The translations under genes and the position numbers were made by a program. A DNA stretch of 46,217 nt from positions 1 to 46,217 of the forward strand of contig NZ_PPQH01000034.1 of the NCBI RefSeq assembly GCF_002902385.1. The letters are read 5' to 3'. Below are positions 8,888-19,528 of the stretch, piece after piece (positions within the stretch are counted from its first letter, which is position 1; each line of letters opens with the position of its first letter). This stretch comes from Staphylococcus intermedius NCTC 11048. Its GTDB lineage: Bacteria; Bacillota; Bacilli; Staphylococcales; Staphylococcaceae. The notes beneath the pieces were generated by a model. The model was not told the origin of the DNA, did not search any database, and saw only the letters and a program-made list of their open reading frames with translations.

Positions 8888-10054
8888 ATGAATATCCATG
8901 AGTATCAAGGAAAAGAAATTTTTCGCTCAATGGGCGTAGCAGTACCAGAAGGGCGTGTGGCTTTTTCTGCTGAAGAAGCTGTTGAGAAAGCGAAAGAGTT
9001 AGACACAGATGTATATGTTGTTAAAGCGCAAATCCATGCGGGGGGACGTGGTAAAGCTGGTGGTGTTAAAATCGCTAAGTCTTTATCAGAAGTTGAAACA
9101 TATGCAAATGAGTTGCTTGGAAAAGTTCTCGTAACACACCAAACTGGCCCTGAAGGTAAAGAAGTAAAGCGTCTTTACATCGAAGAAGGTGCAAACATCC
9201 AAAAAGAATATTATGTTGGATTTGTTATCGACCGTGCGACAGACCGTGTGACTTTAATGGCGTCTGAAGAGGGTGGAACTGAAATTGAAGAAGTTGCAGC
9301 GAAAAACCCTGAAAAAATCTTCAAAGAAACAATCGACCCAGTAGTTGGATTAGCGCCATACCAAGCACGTCGTATTGCGTTTAACATCAATATTCCTAAA
9401 GAATCAATTAACAAAGCGGTTAAATTTTTAATTGCTTTATATAATGTGTTCATTGAAAAAGATTGTTCAATCGTTGAAATTAACCCACTTGTATTAACAG
9501 GTGAAGGTGATGTTTTAGCGCTTGACTCTAAAATCAACTTTGATGACAACGCGTTATTCCGTCACAAAGATATCGTTGAATTACGTGATTTAGAAGAAGA
9601 AGATCCAAAAGAAATCGAAGCTTCTAAGTACGATTTATCATATATCGCGTTAGACGGTAATATCGGTTGTATGGTAAACGGTGCCGGTTTAGCGATGGCA
9701 ACAATGGATACAATCAATCACTTTAATGGTAACCCAGCTAACTTCCTTGACGTAGGTGGCGGTGCAACTAAAGAAAAAGTTACTGAAGCGTTCAAAATCA
9801 TCTTAGGTGACGAAAACGTTAAAGGTATTTTCGTTAATATCTTTGGTGGTATTATGCGTTGTGATATTATCGCTGAAGGTATCGTAGCGGCAGTAAAAGA
9901 AGTAGAATTAACGTTGCCATTAGTTGTACGTCTTGAAGGTACAAATGTTAAAGAAGGTAAACAAATCTTAAAAGACTCAGGTTTAGCAATTGAACCAGCG
10001 AATACAATGGCTGAAGGTGCACAAAAAATTGTTAAACTTGTAAACGAAGCGTAA
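8888..10054 (+). CDS. sucC: Succinate-CoA ligase (ADP-forming) subunit beta
   Basis: This 388-residue beta subunit of succinyl-CoA synthetase belongs to the TCA-cycle enzyme that converts succinyl-CoA to succinate with formation of ATP. It starts [13 protein letters not shown]. An ATP-grasp domain with [12 protein letters not shown] (about 51-62) fills the N-terminal half, [21 protein letters not shown] is the metal and nucleotide site region, and the C-terminal ligase domain contains NFLDVGGGA and [10 protein letters not shown]. The ATG at 8888 follows a strong AGGAGG at 8875-8880. It is paired with sucD 21 bases downstream. Codon use is of the highly expressed type. The length is that of the family. 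Confidence 0.98.
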   Translation: MNIHEYQGKEIFRSMGVAVPEGRVAFSAEEAVEKAKELDTDVYVVKAQIHAGGRGKAGGVKIAKSLSEVETYANELLGKVLVTHQTGPEGKEVKRLYIEEGANIQKEYYVGFVIDRATDRVTLMASEEGGTEIEEVAAKNPEKIFKETIDPVVGLAPYQARRIAFNINIPKESINKAVKFLIALYNVFIEKDCSIVEINPLVLTGEGDVLALDSKINFDDNALFRHKDIVELRDLEEEDPKEIEASKYDLSYIALDGNIGCMVNGAGLAMATMDTINHFNGNPANFLDVGGGATKEKVTEAFKIILGDENVKGIFVNIFGGIMRCDIIAEGIVAAVKEVELTLPLVVRLEGTNVKEGKQILKDSGLAIEPANTMAEGAQKIVKLVNEA

Positions 10055-10075
10055 GGAAAGGATGGGACAACTACA

Positions 10076-10981
10076 ATGAGTGTATTTGTAGATAAAAATT
10101 CAAAAGTAATCGTACAAGGTATTACAGGGTCAACTGCCCTTTTCCATACTAAACAAATGTTAGAATATGGTACGCAAATTGTTGCAGGGGTAACACCAGG
10201 TAAAGGTGGACAAGTGGTTGAAGGCGTACCTGTATTCAATACAGTTGAAGAAGCAAAAAAAGAAACTGGCGGTAACGTATCTGTCATTTACGTGCCAGCA
10301 CCATTTGCGGCAGATGCAATTTTAGAATGTATCGACGCAGAATTAGATTTAGCAATTTGTATTACTGAACATATTCCTGTTATCGATATGATTAAGGTTA
10401 AACGTTATCTCGAAGGTAAAAAGACACGCTTAATTGGACCAAACTGCCCAGGTGTCATTACTTCAGATGAAACGAAAATTGGTATTATGCCAGGATACAT
10501 CCACAAAAAAGGCCATGTCGGCGTTGTTTCACGCTCTGGTACTTTAACATATGAAGCGGTACATCAATTAACTGAAGAAGGTATCGGTCAATCTACAGCT
10601 GTAGGTATCGGTGGTGACCCAGTTAACGGGACAAACTTTATCGATGTGTTAGAAGCATTTAACAATGACGATGAAACGAAAGCCGTTGTAATGATCGGTG
10701 AAATTGGTGGTACTGCAGAAGAAGAAGCTGCAGAATGGATTAAAGCGAACATGAAAAAACCTGTAGTTGGTTTCATTGGTGGTCAAACTGCGCCTCCAGG
10801 AAAACGTATGGGTCACGCAGGTGCGATTATTTCAGGTGGTAAAGGTACTGCTGCAGAAAAAATCAAAACATTAAATGAATGTGGCGTTAAAACAGCAGCG
10901 ACACCTTCTGAAATTGGTTCAACTTTAATTGAAGCAGCAAAAGAAGCGGGCATTTACGAGTCATTACTTACAGTTAAGTAA
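10076..10981 (+). CDS. sucD: Succinate-CoA ligase (ADP-forming) subunit alpha
   Basis: This 301-residue alpha subunit binds CoA in its N-terminal Rossmann fold ([13 protein letters not shown], about 13-25) and carries the active-site histidine that is transiently phosphorylated, in [14 protein letters not shown] (about 246-259). GPNCPGVI and [16 protein letters not shown] are also signature stretches. It forms the SucCD complex with the preceding gene and is expressed from the same promoter. A large hairpin follows the stop codon. Confidence 0.98.
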   Translation: MSVFVDKNSKVIVQGITGSTALFHTKQMLEYGTQIVAGVTPGKGGQVVEGVPVFNTVEEAKKETGGNVSVIYVPAPFAADAILECIDAELDLAICITEHIPVIDMIKVKRYLEGKKTRLIGPNCPGVITSDETKIGIMPGYIHKKGHVGVVSRSGTLTYEAVHQLTEEGIGQSTAVGIGGDPVNGTNFIDVLEAFNNDDETKAVVMIGEIGGTAEEEAAEWIKANMKKPVVGFIGGQTAPPGKRMGHAGAIISGGKGTAAEKIKTLNECGVKTAATPSEIGSTLIEAAKEAGIYESLLTVK

Positions 10982-11036
10982 TCAATTGTAAACATATATG
11001 AGCGGTGTGTTGGCATAAGCTGCACATCGCGATTTG

Positions 11037-11118
11037 AAGCTATACAAGTATGGACTGATAGCACAATCAGGCGCTATCGGTCCATGATTTGATAGCTTGA
11101 TTTTGATTCTCTTTTTTA
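11037..11118 (+). terminator. Nested hairpin terminator after sucD
   Basis: The outer stem AAGCTAT (11037-11043) pairs with ATAGCTT (11092-11098). The inner 14-base stem TATGGACTGATAGC (11049-11062) pairs with GCTATCGGTCCATG (11073-11086). A T-rich tract ending in TCTTTTTT follows about ten bases later. It probably ends the sucCD transcript. The distance from stem to T run is larger than usual, so efficiency is uncertain. Confidence 0.65.
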
Positions 11119-11213
11119 ATCCTTTCTTAAACATGCATTGATATTAACTTCGCAACAACTTTTCTCACTTTCACACAACACGCTTATTCTACATCTAGAG
11201 GTGATCCCAATTC

Positions 11214-12101
11214 ATGAAACAATTTCTACTATTATTATTGTATGCAGGATTTTCCACGCAACAGATTCGTCCGTATTATCTTCAACTTTGCCATCAAGCA
11301 GGAAACTTACCGCAGTTGATTCAATCCTTCAAAAAGTTACAATCACTCACGGCACACTCTCATTTTCAACAAAAGCTAGAACGACTCGAAACGTTAAAAA
11401 TTCACGCCATTGAAGCGTTATTACATGAACATCAAATTGTCCCAATAGCGATTGATGATCCCCTTTATCCACCGCTACTAAAAGAAATTTATGATCCCCC
11501 CTTGATGTTATTTTGTAAAGGACGCCTTGAACTTCTTCAACATGCAGCACAAAGTCTTGGTATTGTAGGCGCAAGACAACATACCACATACACCCCTCGC
11601 GCGCTCGAATGGCTATTCAACACATTTCAACATTATCCATTGACCATCGTTTCAGGACTCGCACACGGCACAGACGCACTCGCACATCAGTATGCCATCC
11701 AACATCAACTACCTACCATTGGGGTACTTGGCTTTGGTCATTTTCACCATTATCCAAGAGCGACACGACCATTACGCCAAACGATGGAGCAACACCATTT
11801 GACGATGAGTGAATATCCACCCCATACCCCGATTGCTAAGTTTAGATTTCCAGAACGTAATCGTATTATTAGTGGTTTGTCGAAAGGCATATTGATAACG
11901 GAAGCGAAAGAAAAAAGTGGCGCCCTCATTACGTTAGACCAAGCATTAGAACAAAATCGTAACGTCTATGTGTTGCCAGGTGACATGTTTAATGCGCATA
12001 CAAAAGGCAATATGCTGCGTGTCAAAGAGGGCGCAGAAATTGTATTATGTGCCCAAGATATTTTGAAAGATTTTGGCGCTTCAAATGTTAAGGCTTTGTG
12101 A
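11214..12101 (+). CDS. dprA: DNA-processing protein DprA (Smf)
   Basis: This 295-residue protein has an N-terminal helical region followed by the DprA Rossmann-like domain: LGIVGARQHTTYTPRA at about 121-136, SGLAHGTDALAHQYA around 150-165, and FPERNRIISGLSKGILITEA around 215-235. DprA loads RecA onto incoming single-stranded DNA during natural transformation. The start follows AGAGGTGA with eight bases spacing. It stands alone, between the sucD terminator and topA, the usual order in staphylococci. The DprA C-terminal winged-helix domain of longer homologues is absent, as is common in short DprA forms. In staphylococci competence genes are mostly silent under ordinary growth, so its level of use is unknown. 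Confidence 0.95.
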   Translation: MKQFLLLLLYAGFSTQQIRPYYLQLCHQAGNLPQLIQSFKKLQSLTAHSHFQQKLERLETLKIHAIEALLHEHQIVPIAIDDPLYPPLLKEIYDPPLMLFCKGRLELLQHAAQSLGIVGARQHTTYTPRALEWLFNTFQHYPLTIVSGLAHGTDALAHQYAIQHQLPTIGVLGFGHFHHYPRATRPLRQTMEQHHLTMSEYPPHTPIAKFRFPERNRIISGLSKGILITEAKEKSGALITLDQALEQNRNVYVLPGDMFNAHTKGNMLRVKEGAEIVLCAQDILKDFGASNVKAL

Positions 12102-12116
12102 AATAAATACAAAAGA

Positions 12117-12146
12117 TTGACAAATATAAAAATAACCGTTTATCAT
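12117..12146 (+). promoter_or_regulatory. Candidate SigA promoter of topA
   Basis: A perfect TTGACA at 12117-12122 is followed, after 18 bases, by TATCAT at 12141-12146. It lies 16 bases after the dprA stop and would start a transcript about 30 bases before the topA TTG. DNA topoisomerase I promoters are typically supercoiling sensitive, but nothing in the sequence proves that here. Confidence 0.6.
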
Positions 12147-12184
12147 TTATCTTTGTAAACAGAAAAAGCAAGGGGGTAACTACT

Positions 12185-14254
12185 TTGGCAGATAATCTTG
12201 TCATTGTTGAATCGCCTGCAAAAGCGAAAACTATAGAAAAATATTTAGGCAAAAAATACAAAGTCATCGCATCAATGGGTCATGTGAGAGATTTACCACG
12301 TAGTCAAATGGGCGTGGATGTTGAGCATGATTATGAACCTAAATATATTACTATCCGAGGTAAGGGGCCAGTTGTTAAAGATTTAAAGAGACATGCGAAA
12401 AAAGCGAAAAAAGTTTTTCTCGCAAGTGACCCCGATCGTGAAGGTGAAGCAATTGCATGGCACTTGGCAAACATTTTAGAACTAGAAGATAGTAAAGAAA
12501 ATCGCGTTGTGTTTAATGAAATTACGAAAGACGCTGTAAAAGAAAGCTTTAAACATCCACGCGGTATTGAAATGGATTTAGTCGATGCACAACAGGCGCG
12601 ACGTGTATTAGACCGTTTAGTGGGATATAATATTTCACCGGTACTTTGGAAAAAGGTAAAAAAAGGTTTGTCAGCGGGACGTGTACAATCAGTTGCATTG
12701 CGTCTTGTGATCGACCGTGAAAATGAAATTCGTAACTTTAAACCTGAGGAATATTGGTCAATTGAAGGCGAATTTCGATATGGAAAATCAAAGTTTAATG
12801 CCAAGTTTCTTCATTATAAAGATAAACCGTTCAAGTTAGCGACGAAAGATGATGTGACAGTCATTACGAAAGCATTAGACGGTAATCAATTCACAGTAAC
12901 GAATGTGACCAAAAAAGAAAAGACACGTAAACCTGCCAACCCATTTACGACTTCCACTTTGCAACAAGAAGCGGCTCGAAAATTGAATTTCAAGGCACGT
13001 AAAACGATGATGGTGGCACAACAACTTTACGAAGGTATTGACTTAAAGCGTAAAGGTACCATTGGACTCATCACATATATGAGAACGGATTCGACACGTA
13101 TTTCAAAAGATGCACAAAATGAAGCGAAACAATATATTGAGTCTGAATACGGTAGTGAATATTTATCTAAAGTGACGAGAAAAGGTAAGCAAGGTGATCA
13201 AGACGCCCATGAAGCGATTCGTCCAACAAGCACATTAAGAACACCGGCTGAGATGAAAGACTTTTTAACACGCGATCAATATCGTTTATACAAATTGATT
13301 TGGGAACGTTTTGTTGCGAGTCAAATGGCACCAGCAATTTTAGATACGGTTGCTGTCGATTTAACGCAAAATGATGTGAAGTTTAGAGCGAATGGTCAGA
13401 CGATTAAGTTTAAAGGTTTTATGACGCTTTATGTCGAAACAGATGATGACAAAGGTAAAGAAAAAGAAAACCGTTTGCCGAAGCTTGAAGTTGGCAATGA
13501 AGTGTTGGCAACAAAAATTGATCCGGCACAACACTTTACACAACCACCACCGCGTTATACAGAAGCACGTCTCGTTAAAACATTAGAAGAGCTTAAAATC
13601 GGACGTCCTTCAACTTATGCACCAACGATTGATACGATTCAGAAGCGGAATTATGTGAAAAATGAAAGTAAACGTTTCGTCCCAACTGAATTAGGTGAAA
13701 TCGTCCATGAACAAGTGAAAGAGTACTTCCCTGAGATTATCGATGTGGACTTCACTGTGAACATGGAAACGTTACTTGATAAAATTGCTGACGGAGAAGT
13801 GGCGTGGAAAAAAGTAGTAGGTGACTTTTTCAATAGTTTCAAACAAGATGTTGAGCGTGCGGAAGAAGAAATGGAAAAAGTTGAAATTAAGGATGAACCT
13901 GCTGGCGAAGACTGTGAAGTATGTGGCAATCCAATGGTCATTAAAATGGGACGCTATGGTAAGTTTATGGCATGTTCTAATTTCCCTGATTGCCGTAACA
14001 CGAAAGCGATTACGAAGCCGATTGGTGTGACTTGTCCGAAATGTAAAAAAGGCGATGTCGTTGAACGTAAATCCAAGAAAAACCGTATCTTCTATGGCTG
14101 TTCGAATTATCCAGAATGTGATTTTGTGACATGGGATAAACCGATTGGACGTGACTGTCCGAAATGTCAACATTACTTGGCAGAGAGTAAGAAAGGACGT
14201 ACAACACAAGTCGTATGTTCAAATTGTGATTATAAAGAAGCAGCTCAAAAATAA
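12185..14254 (+). CDS. topA: DNA topoisomerase I
   Basis: This 689-residue type IA topoisomerase relaxes negative supercoils. The Toprim domain is at the start ([19 protein letters not shown], then [13 protein letters not shown] around 95-107), the catalytic tyrosine lies in [10 protein letters not shown] (about 299-308), and three C-terminal zinc ribbons follow ([19 protein letters not shown] and [11 protein letters not shown], each with a second cysteine pair). The start is TTG at 12185, preceded by AGGGGGT, giving the usual [11 protein letters not shown]-terminus. trmFO follows 27 bases downstream and may be co-transcribed. The domain set and length are those of the staphylococcal enzyme. 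Confidence 0.98.
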   Translation: MADNLVIVESPAKAKTIEKYLGKKYKVIASMGHVRDLPRSQMGVDVEHDYEPKYITIRGKGPVVKDLKRHAKKAKKVFLASDPDREGEAIAWHLANILELEDSKENRVVFNEITKDAVKESFKHPRGIEMDLVDAQQARRVLDRLVGYNISPVLWKKVKKGLSAGRVQSVALRLVIDRENEIRNFKPEEYWSIEGEFRYGKSKFNAKFLHYKDKPFKLATKDDVTVITKALDGNQFTVTNVTKKEKTRKPANPFTTSTLQQEAARKLNFKARKTMMVAQQLYEGIDLKRKGTIGLITYMRTDSTRISKDAQNEAKQYIESEYGSEYLSKVTRKGKQGDQDAHEAIRPTSTLRTPAEMKDFLTRDQYRLYKLIWERFVASQMAPAILDTVAVDLTQNDVKFRANGQTIKFKGFMTLYVETDDDKGKEKENRLPKLEVGNEVLATKIDPAQHFTQPPPRYTEARLVKTLEELKIGRPSTYAPTIDTIQKRNYVKNESKRFVPTELGEIVHEQVKEYFPEIIDVDFTVNMETLLDKIADGEVAWKKVVGDFFNSFKQDVERAEEEMEKVEIKDEPAGEDCEVCGNPMVIKMGRYGKFMACSNFPDCRNTKAITKPIGVTCPKCKKGDVVERKSKKNRIFYGCSNYPECDFVTWDKPIGRDCPKCQHYLAESKKGRTTQVVCSNCDYKEAAQK

Positions 14255-14281
14255 TATGAGTATTAAAGTGAGGTAAAAACC

Positions 14282-15586
14282 ATGACATCTGTTAATATTG
14301 TCGGCGCTGGTTTAGCAGGGTCTGAAGCAGCATTTCAACTGGCGGAACGAGGCATTCACGTGAATCTTTATGAAATGCGACCAGTGAAACAAACACCGGC
14401 GCACCATACGAATCAATTTGCTGAGCTCGTATGTTCCAATTCATTAAGAGGAAATGCGCTCACGAATGCGGTCGGTGTATTGAAAGAAGAAATGCGCCGT
14501 CTGGATTCATTAATTATTGCAGCAGCAGATCATGCCCGTGTACCTGCTGGCGGTGCGTTAGCGGTAGATAGACATGACTTCGCAGGATACATTACTGAAA
14601 AGTTAAGAAATAATCCGAATGTTACTGTAAGCAATGAAGAAGTGACGATGATTCCAGAAGGGCCAACCATTATTGCAACCGGTCCATTAACAACGGAACC
14701 ACTTGCAAAAGAAATCGTTGCCTTAACAGGAGAAGACCAACTGTATTTCTATGATGCAGCTGCACCAATTATTGAAAAAGATTCTATCGATATGGATAAA
14801 GTGTATTTAAAATCACGTTACGATAAAGGTGAAGCCGCTTATTTAAACTGTCCGATGACAAAAGAGGAATTTGATCGTTTTTATGAAGCCGCACTTGCAG
14901 CTGAAGTCGCGCCGATGAATGACTTCGAAAAAGAAAAGTATTTTGAAGGGTGCATGCCGTTTGAAGTGATGGCAGGCAGAGGCGAAAAGACGTTATTGTT
15001 CGGACCAATGAAACCAGTTGGATTAGAAGATCCAAAAACTGGTAAACGTCCATATGCGGTCGTTCAATTAAGACAAGATGATGCTGCAGGCACGCTTTAC
15101 AACATTGTAGGGTTCCAAACGCGTTTAAAATGGGGCGCACAAAAAGAAGTGATTCGTCTCATACCGGGTCTTGAAAATGTGGATATTGTGAGATATGGCG
15201 TGATGCATCGTAATACGTTTATCAACTCTCCTGAAGTGTTAAGCGAAATTTATGAATTTAAAAATCGCAAAAACTTATTCTTTGCAGGTCAAATGACGGG
15301 TGTAGAAGGCTATGTAGAAAGCGCAGCAAGTGGGATGATTGCAGGGATTAACTTAGCACATCGTATGTTAGGTAAAGCAGATGTCGTATTTCCCCGTGAA
15401 ACGATGCTCGGAAGTATGGCTTACTACATTTCACATGCGTCGAACAATAAAAACTTCCAACCGATGAATGCGAACTTCGGATTGGTACCGGCACTTGAAC
15501 AACGTATCAAAGATAAAAAAGAGCGATATGAGACTTTAGCGCATCGTGCTTTAGACCATTTGGATCATTTTAAACAAACGTTGTAA
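14282..15586 (+). CDS. trmFO: Methylenetetrahydrofolate-tRNA-(uracil-5-)-methyltransferase TrmFO
   Basis: This 434-residue flavoenzyme methylates U54 in the T-loop of tRNA, using methylenetetrahydrofolate and FAD rather than SAM. The FAD-binding Rossmann motif [18 protein letters not shown] sits at residues ~6-23; [35 protein letters not shown] and the final ~30 residues are family signatures. The old name is gid. An RBS-like GTGAGG precedes the ATG. It lies between topA and the xerC operon, the standard Firmicutes order. A separate promoter for xerC follows, so trmFO is probably the end of the topA unit. Confidence 0.97.
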   Translation: MTSVNIVGAGLAGSEAAFQLAERGIHVNLYEMRPVKQTPAHHTNQFAELVCSNSLRGNALTNAVGVLKEEMRRLDSLIIAAADHARVPAGGALAVDRHDFAGYITEKLRNNPNVTVSNEEVTMIPEGPTIIATGPLTTEPLAKEIVALTGEDQLYFYDAAAPIIEKDSIDMDKVYLKSRYDKGEAAYLNCPMTKEEFDRFYEAALAAEVAPMNDFEKEKYFEGCMPFEVMAGRGEKTLLFGPMKPVGLEDPKTGKRPYAVVQLRQDDAAGTLYNIVGFQTRLKWGAQKEVIRLIPGLENVDIVRYGVMHRNTFINSPEVLSEIYEFKNRKNLFFAGQMTGVEGYVESAASGMIAGINLAHRMLGKADVVFPRETMLGSMAYYISHASNNKNFQPMNANFGLVPALEQRIKDKKERYETLAHRALDHLDHFKQTL

Positions 15587-15620
15587 TGAAACTGTAAATA
15601 ATGGCAAAATAAGCAAAATT

Positions 15621-15649
15621 TTGATAAATATAAAAATTCAATGTATAAT
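15621..15649 (+). promoter_or_regulatory. SigA promoter of the xerC-hslV-hslU-codY operon
   Basis: TTGATA at 15621-15626 and TATAAT at 15644-15649 are separated by 17 bases. Transcription would begin near 15656, directly in front of the hairpin at 15660. The AATTTTGATAAATAT stretch over the -35 box resembles a CodY box with four mismatches; autoregulation by CodY is possible but not supported by this alone. Confidence 0.72.
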
Positions 15650-15659
15650 CAATGCAGTT

Positions 15660-15702
15660 CCCCTCATCATTATGCTACAATGCTAATGATGGAGGGGTTT
15701 TT
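15660..15702 (+). promoter_or_regulatory. 5'-terminal hairpin covering the xerC ribosome binding site
   Basis: CCCCTCATCATTA (15660-15672) pairs with TAATGATGGAGGGG (15684-15697) with one bulged base, giving a ~13 bp stem with an 11-base loop, followed by TTTTT. The right arm contains the GGAGGGG Shine-Dalgarno of xerC, and the promoter at 15621-15649 puts the left arm at the very start of the mRNA. The hairpin could therefore hide the xerC RBS or act as a terminator/attenuator. Read as DNA it could also be the trmFO terminator. Confidence 0.65.
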
Positions 15703-15705
15703 GAA

Positions 15706-16596
15706 TTGAAACAAATCCAAGAACAATTTTTAGAAATGTTAAAAAGGGAACGTTTTTTCTCAGATCACACGTTGAAAGCCTATCATGATGATCTCGTTCA
15801 ATTTAATCGATTTCTTGCGCAAGAGCAACTCGAACTCACAGATTTTAAATATCTGGACGCAAGAAATTATTTACAGACACTTTATGATATGGGACTGCAA
15901 CGGACTACAGTTTCGCGTAAAATATCTACATTACGAAGTTTTTATGCATTTTGGATGACCCAAGACCATGAGATCGTAAATCCATTTGTACAGCTCGTCC
16001 ACCCGAAAAAGGAACGCTATTTACCGACATTTTTTTATACCGAAGAGATGGAAGCTTTGTTTCAAACTGTGATGCAAGACGCGCACAAGGGATTGAGAGA
16101 TCGAGTCATCCTAGAGTTGTTTTATGCAACGGGTATTCGTGTCTCTGAATTAGTGTCTTTAAAGGTAGAAGACGTTGACCTTGAAATGTGTTGGATCAAA
16201 GTGTTAGGTAAGGGTGGCAAAGAACGTATCGTACCTTTTGGAGAATTTTGTAGACAAAGCATCGAACAGTATTTGGCAGAGTTTACTCCGATTCAAAATG
16301 TACAACACCCTTATTTGATTACGAATTTAAAAGGTCAACCGATAACAGAACGAGGCGTACGATATGTTTTAAATGATATTGTCAAACGTACGGCGGGTGT
16401 GACATCGATTCACCCTCATAAATTGCGACATACATTTGCGACACATTTGCTGAATGAAGGGGCAGACCTTAGAACTGTTCAAAGTCTACTGGGTCATGTT
16501 AATTTATCAACAACCGGACGTTATACCCACGTGACGAATCAGCAATTAAGAAATGTTTATTTAAAGGCACATCCACGTGCGAAAAAAGGAGAGTAA
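15706..16596 (+). CDS. xerC: Tyrosine recombinase XerC
   Basis: This 296-residue site-specific recombinase works with XerD at dif to resolve chromosome dimers. The N-terminal SAM-like core-binding domain covers residues 1-~85. The catalytic domain carries the first Arg in [26 protein letters not shown] (His, Arg), [16 protein letters not shown] (His and nucleophile Tyr) and PKKERYLP before it. The open frame continues 18 codons upstream, but the TTG at 15706 has GGAGGGG eight bases before it and gives the family N-terminus, so it is the chosen start. First gene of the xerC-hslV-hslU-codY operon, equivalent to codV-clpQ-clpY-codY of Bacillus subtilis; hslV follows after six bases. Confidence 0.96.
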   Translation: MKQIQEQFLEMLKRERFFSDHTLKAYHDDLVQFNRFLAQEQLELTDFKYLDARNYLQTLYDMGLQRTTVSRKISTLRSFYAFWMTQDHEIVNPFVQLVHPKKERYLPTFFYTEEMEALFQTVMQDAHKGLRDRVILELFYATGIRVSELVSLKVEDVDLEMCWIKVLGKGGKERIVPFGEFCRQSIEQYLAEFTPIQNVQHPYLITNLKGQPITERGVRYVLNDIVKRTAGVTSIHPHKLRHTFATHLLNEGADLRTVQSLLGHVNLSTTGRYTHVTNQQLRNVYLKAHPRAKKGE

Positions 16597-16602
16597 TCAT
16601 AC

Positions 16603-17145
16603 ATGAGTTCATCAATACATGCAACAACGATTTATGCCGTGAGACATAATGGCGGCGCAGCAATGGCAGGTGATGGCCAAGTCACTTTAGGTGAAAAAGT
16701 GATTATGAAACAAACAGCTAAAAAAGTAAGAAAGTTATATCACGGTAAGGTCATTGCTGGTTTTGCAGGTAGTGTGGCAGATGCATTTACACTTTTTGAA
16801 AAATTCGAAGCCAAACTACAACAATATAGTGGCAACCTTGAAAGAGCCGCTGTAGAACTTGCGAAAGAATGGCGAGGAGATAAACAATTACGTCAACTTG
16901 AAGCCATGCTTATTGTGATGGATAAAGACAATATCCTTGTAGTGAGTGGGACAGGTGAAGTCATTGCGCCAGATGATGATTTGATTGCAATCGGTTCAGG
17001 TGGTCATTTTGCATTAAGTGCAGGTCGTGCATTGAAAAGACATGCGTCAAATTTAAGTGCACGTGAAATGGCATATGAAAGCTTGAAAGTCGCTTCAGAA
17101 ATATGTGTATTCACGAATGACCATATCACAGTGGAAGAACTTTAA
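16603..17145 (+). CDS. hslV: ATP-dependent protease subunit HslV (ClpQ)
   Basis: This 180-residue peptidase subunit of the proteasome-like HslUV protease has [25 protein letters not shown] at the N-terminus, split here as [12 protein letters not shown] then [13 protein letters not shown]. After removal of the first residues a Thr (or Ser in some Bacilli) becomes the N-terminal nucleophile. [14 protein letters not shown] near the C-terminus is a family motif. The stop codon overlaps the upstream-most start of hslU, so the two subunits are translationally linked. RBS AAAGGAGAG precedes the ATG. Confidence 0.97.
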   Translation: MSSSIHATTIYAVRHNGGAAMAGDGQVTLGEKVIMKQTAKKVRKLYHGKVIAGFAGSVADAFTLFEKFEAKLQQYSGNLERAAVELAKEWRGDKQLRQLEAMLIVMDKDNILVVSGTGEVIAPDDDLIAIGSGGHFALSAGRALKRHASNLSAREMAYESLKVASEICVFTNDHITVEEL

Positions 17146-17159
17146 TGGAGGTATCGTGC

Positions 17160-18569
17160 ATGGAACGTAATGCGATTAAATTTACACCGAAAGATATTGT
17201 AGATCGATTAAATGAATATATTGTAGGCCAAGAAGAAGCTAAGAAGAAGGTTGCGATAGCGTTAAGAAATAGATATCGTCGTAGCTTACTCGATGATGAA
17301 GTGAAACAAGAAATTGCGCCTAAAAATATTTTGATGATGGGGCCTACAGGTGTCGGGAAAACTGAAATTGCCCGTCGTATGGCTAAAATTGTCGGGGCAC
17401 CATTTTTAAAAGTAGAAGCAACGAAGTTCACTGAAGTCGGCTATGTCGGTCGCGATGTCGAAAGCATGGTGCGAGACCTTGTAGATGTTGCTGTTCGCTT
17501 AGTAAAAGATCAGAAAAAAGCGAATGTTGTTGAGGAAGCAACACAAAAAGCGAACGAAAAATTAGTGAAATTACTTGTACCGAGTCTGAAGAAAAAAGCA
17601 AGTCAAAATACCAACAATCCATTAGAATCTTTATTTGGTGGTGCCATCCCTAACTTTGGCCAACACAATGAAGAAGAGGAAGAAGAGCCACCAACTGAAG
17701 ATATTAAAACAAAGCGCTCTGAAATTCGTGCACAGTTACTTAACGGACAGCTTGAAGAAGAGAAAGTTAAAGTCAAAGTAGAACAAGACCCGGGTGCGCT
17801 CGGTATGCTTGGCACGAACCAAAATGAGCAAATGCAAGAAATGATGAATCAATTAATGCCAAAGAAAAAGGTTGAAAAAGAAGTGCCGGTAAAAACTGCA
17901 CGTAAAATCTTAGTCGACCAATTTGCGGATGAGATGATTGATCACGAAACAGCGAATCAGGAAGCACTAGATTTGGCAGAGCAAATGGGAATCATTTTCA
18001 TTGATGAAATTGATAAAGTTGCAACGTCACATCAAAATGGTGGTCAAGATGTTTCGAGACAAGGGGTACAGCGCGATATTCTGCCTATTCTTGAGGGTAG
18101 CGTTGTTAAGACGAAATATGGTACTGTTAGTACGGAACATATGCTTTTTATTGGTGCTGGCGCATTTCATGTATCAAAGCCAAGTGACTTAATTCCAGAG
18201 TTACAAGGACGTTTTCCGATTCGCGTAGAATTACAAGACTTATCAGTGGATGATTTTGTGCGTATTCTTAAGGAACCTAAACTGTCCTTAATCAAGCAAT
18301 ATGAAATGTTATTAAAAACAGAAGAGGTTGTTGTGAACTTTACAGATGAAGCGATTTATCGTCTTGCAGAAATGGCTTATCATGTTAACCAAGAAACGGA
18401 TAATATCGGTGCGCGTCGTTTGCATACCATCTTAGAGAAAATGTTAGAAGATTTGTCATACGAAGCGCCTAATATGCCGCATGCACAAGTGGACATCACA
18501 CCACAATATGTTGATGATAAATTAAAAACGATTTCGACAAACAAAGATTTAAGCGAATTTATTTTATAA
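17160..18569 (+). CDS. hslU: ATP-dependent protease ATPase subunit HslU (ClpY)
   Basis: This 469-residue AAA+ unfoldase feeds substrates into HslV. It has [17 protein letters not shown] at the start, Walker A GPTGVGKT at residues 61-68, a long acidic and variable I-domain (about 110-260), Walker [12 protein letters not shown] near 275-285, and an arginine-rich sensor stretch [14 protein letters not shown]. The C-terminus DLSEFIL is the peptide that inserts into HslV. An in-frame ATG at 17145 exists, but the ATG at 17160 has GGAGGT at the right distance and gives the usual N-terminus. Third gene of the xerC-codY operon. Confidence 0.97.
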   Translation: MERNAIKFTPKDIVDRLNEYIVGQEEAKKKVAIALRNRYRRSLLDDEVKQEIAPKNILMMGPTGVGKTEIARRMAKIVGAPFLKVEATKFTEVGYVGRDVESMVRDLVDVAVRLVKDQKKANVVEEATQKANEKLVKLLVPSLKKKASQNTNNPLESLFGGAIPNFGQHNEEEEEEPPTEDIKTKRSEIRAQLLNGQLEEEKVKVKVEQDPGALGMLGTNQNEQMQEMMNQLMPKKKVEKEVPVKTARKILVDQFADEMIDHETANQEALDLAEQMGIIFIDEIDKVATSHQNGGQDVSRQGVQRDILPILEGSVVKTKYGTVSTEHMLFIGAGAFHVSKPSDLIPELQGRFPIRVELQDLSVDDFVRILKEPKLSLIKQYEMLLKTEEVVVNFTDEAIYRLAEMAYHVNQETDNIGARRLHTILEKMLEDLSYEAPNMPHAQVDITPQYVDDKLKTISTNKDLSEFIL

Positions 18570-18588
18570 GAAAAAAAGGAGTAATGAC

Positions 18589-19362
18589 ATGAGCTTATTA
18601 TCGAAAACAAGAGAATTGAGTAGTTTGTTACAAAAACATAAAGGCATCTCAGTAGATTTCAAAGATGTTGCACAGACAATTAGTAAAGTGACTGTAACTA
18701 ATGTGTTCATCGTTTCTCGTCGCGGTAAAATATTAGGTTCTAGTTTAAATGAATTACTTAAGAACGAACGTATTATTAAAATGTTAGAAGACCGACATAT
18801 CCCGGAAGAATATACAGAAAAGTTAATGCATGTTTATGAAACATTATCTAACATTTCAATTGATAACGAATTATCTGTATTCCCACCAGAAAATGAAGAT
18901 GTATTTAAAAACTCAAAAACGACCGTTTTCCCAATTATCGGTGGTGGTGAGCGTCTAGGTACACTCGTTTTAGGCCGTGTGTCAGACGAGTTTGAAGATA
19001 ATGACCTTGTCTTAGGTGAATATGCAGCAACAGTGATCGGAATGGAAATCTTGCGTGAGAAACATTCAGAAATTGAATCTGAAGCACGTGATAAAGCTGC
19101 AATTTCTATGGCAATTAATTCGTTGTCATATTCAGAAAAAGAAGCGATTGATCATATTTTTGAAGAGCTTGGTGGCAAAGAAGGATTACTCATTGCTTCT
19201 AAAGTGGCTGACCGCGTTGGTATTACACGTTCAGTGATTGTTAACGCATTAAGAAAATTAGAAAGTGCCGGCGTCATCGAGTCTCGTTCGTTAGGAATGA
19301 AAGGGACATTTATTAAAGTTAAAAAAGAAGCATTTTTAGACGAGTTATCACGCACAGAATAA
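18589..19362 (+). CDS. codY: GTP- and branched-chain amino acid-sensing global regulator CodY
   Basis: This 257-residue repressor/activator controls amino acid metabolism and, in staphylococci, many virulence genes. The N-terminal GAF domain (about 1-155) binds isoleucine, leucine or valine; the C-terminal winged helix-turn-helix (about 200-250, [20 protein letters not shown] then [17 protein letters not shown]) binds DNA. RBS AAAGGAG lies just before the ATG. Last gene of the xerC-hslVU-codY operon. The sequence is complete and of family length. Confidence 0.98.
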   Translation: MSLLSKTRELSSLLQKHKGISVDFKDVAQTISKVTVTNVFIVSRRGKILGSSLNELLKNERIIKMLEDRHIPEEYTEKLMHVYETLSNISIDNELSVFPPENEDVFKNSKTTVFPIIGGGERLGTLVLGRVSDEFEDNDLVLGEYAATVIGMEILREKHSEIESEARDKAAISMAINSLSYSEKEAIDHIFEELGGKEGLLIASKVADRVGITRSVIVNALRKLESAGVIESRSLGMKGTFIKVKKEAFLDELSRTE

Positions 19363-19375
19363 ATGGCTTGACTAG

Positions 19376-19404
19376 TTGCAATTTGTCACATGTTGTGATA
19401 TATT
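19376..19404 (+). promoter_or_regulatory. Promoter and long leader of rpsB
   Basis: TTGCAA at 19376-19381 and TATATT at 19399-19404 are spaced by 17 bases. The predicted leader runs from about 19411 to the ATG at 19529 and contains GATAAACTGATTTATC, a short hairpin at about 19459-19474. Leaders of rpsB are commonly targets of S2 autoregulation in bacteria; no specific known fold was recognised here. The upstream TTGACT at 19368 is an alternative -35 but is too far from the -10. Confidence 0.55.
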
Positions 19405-19528
19405 AATATGCGGCTGAAAAAGTCAAAACACACACGTGCATCAAAGTATAAAAGGGTGCGATAAACTGATTTATCGTTTTTATATGAGTGGACGTGGCGG
19501 ATGTAAACCAATAGGAGGAATTTATATT

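Noticed and set aside
9718..10287. 189-residue open frame on the minus strand
   Set aside because: It is antisense to sucC/sucD, which are certain genes; it has no ribosome binding site and a composition typical of shadow frames.
15611..15640. CodY box over the xerC promoter
   Set aside because: The best match has four mismatches to AATTTTCWGAAAATT, which is frequent by chance in AT-rich DNA, so it is mentioned but not annotated.
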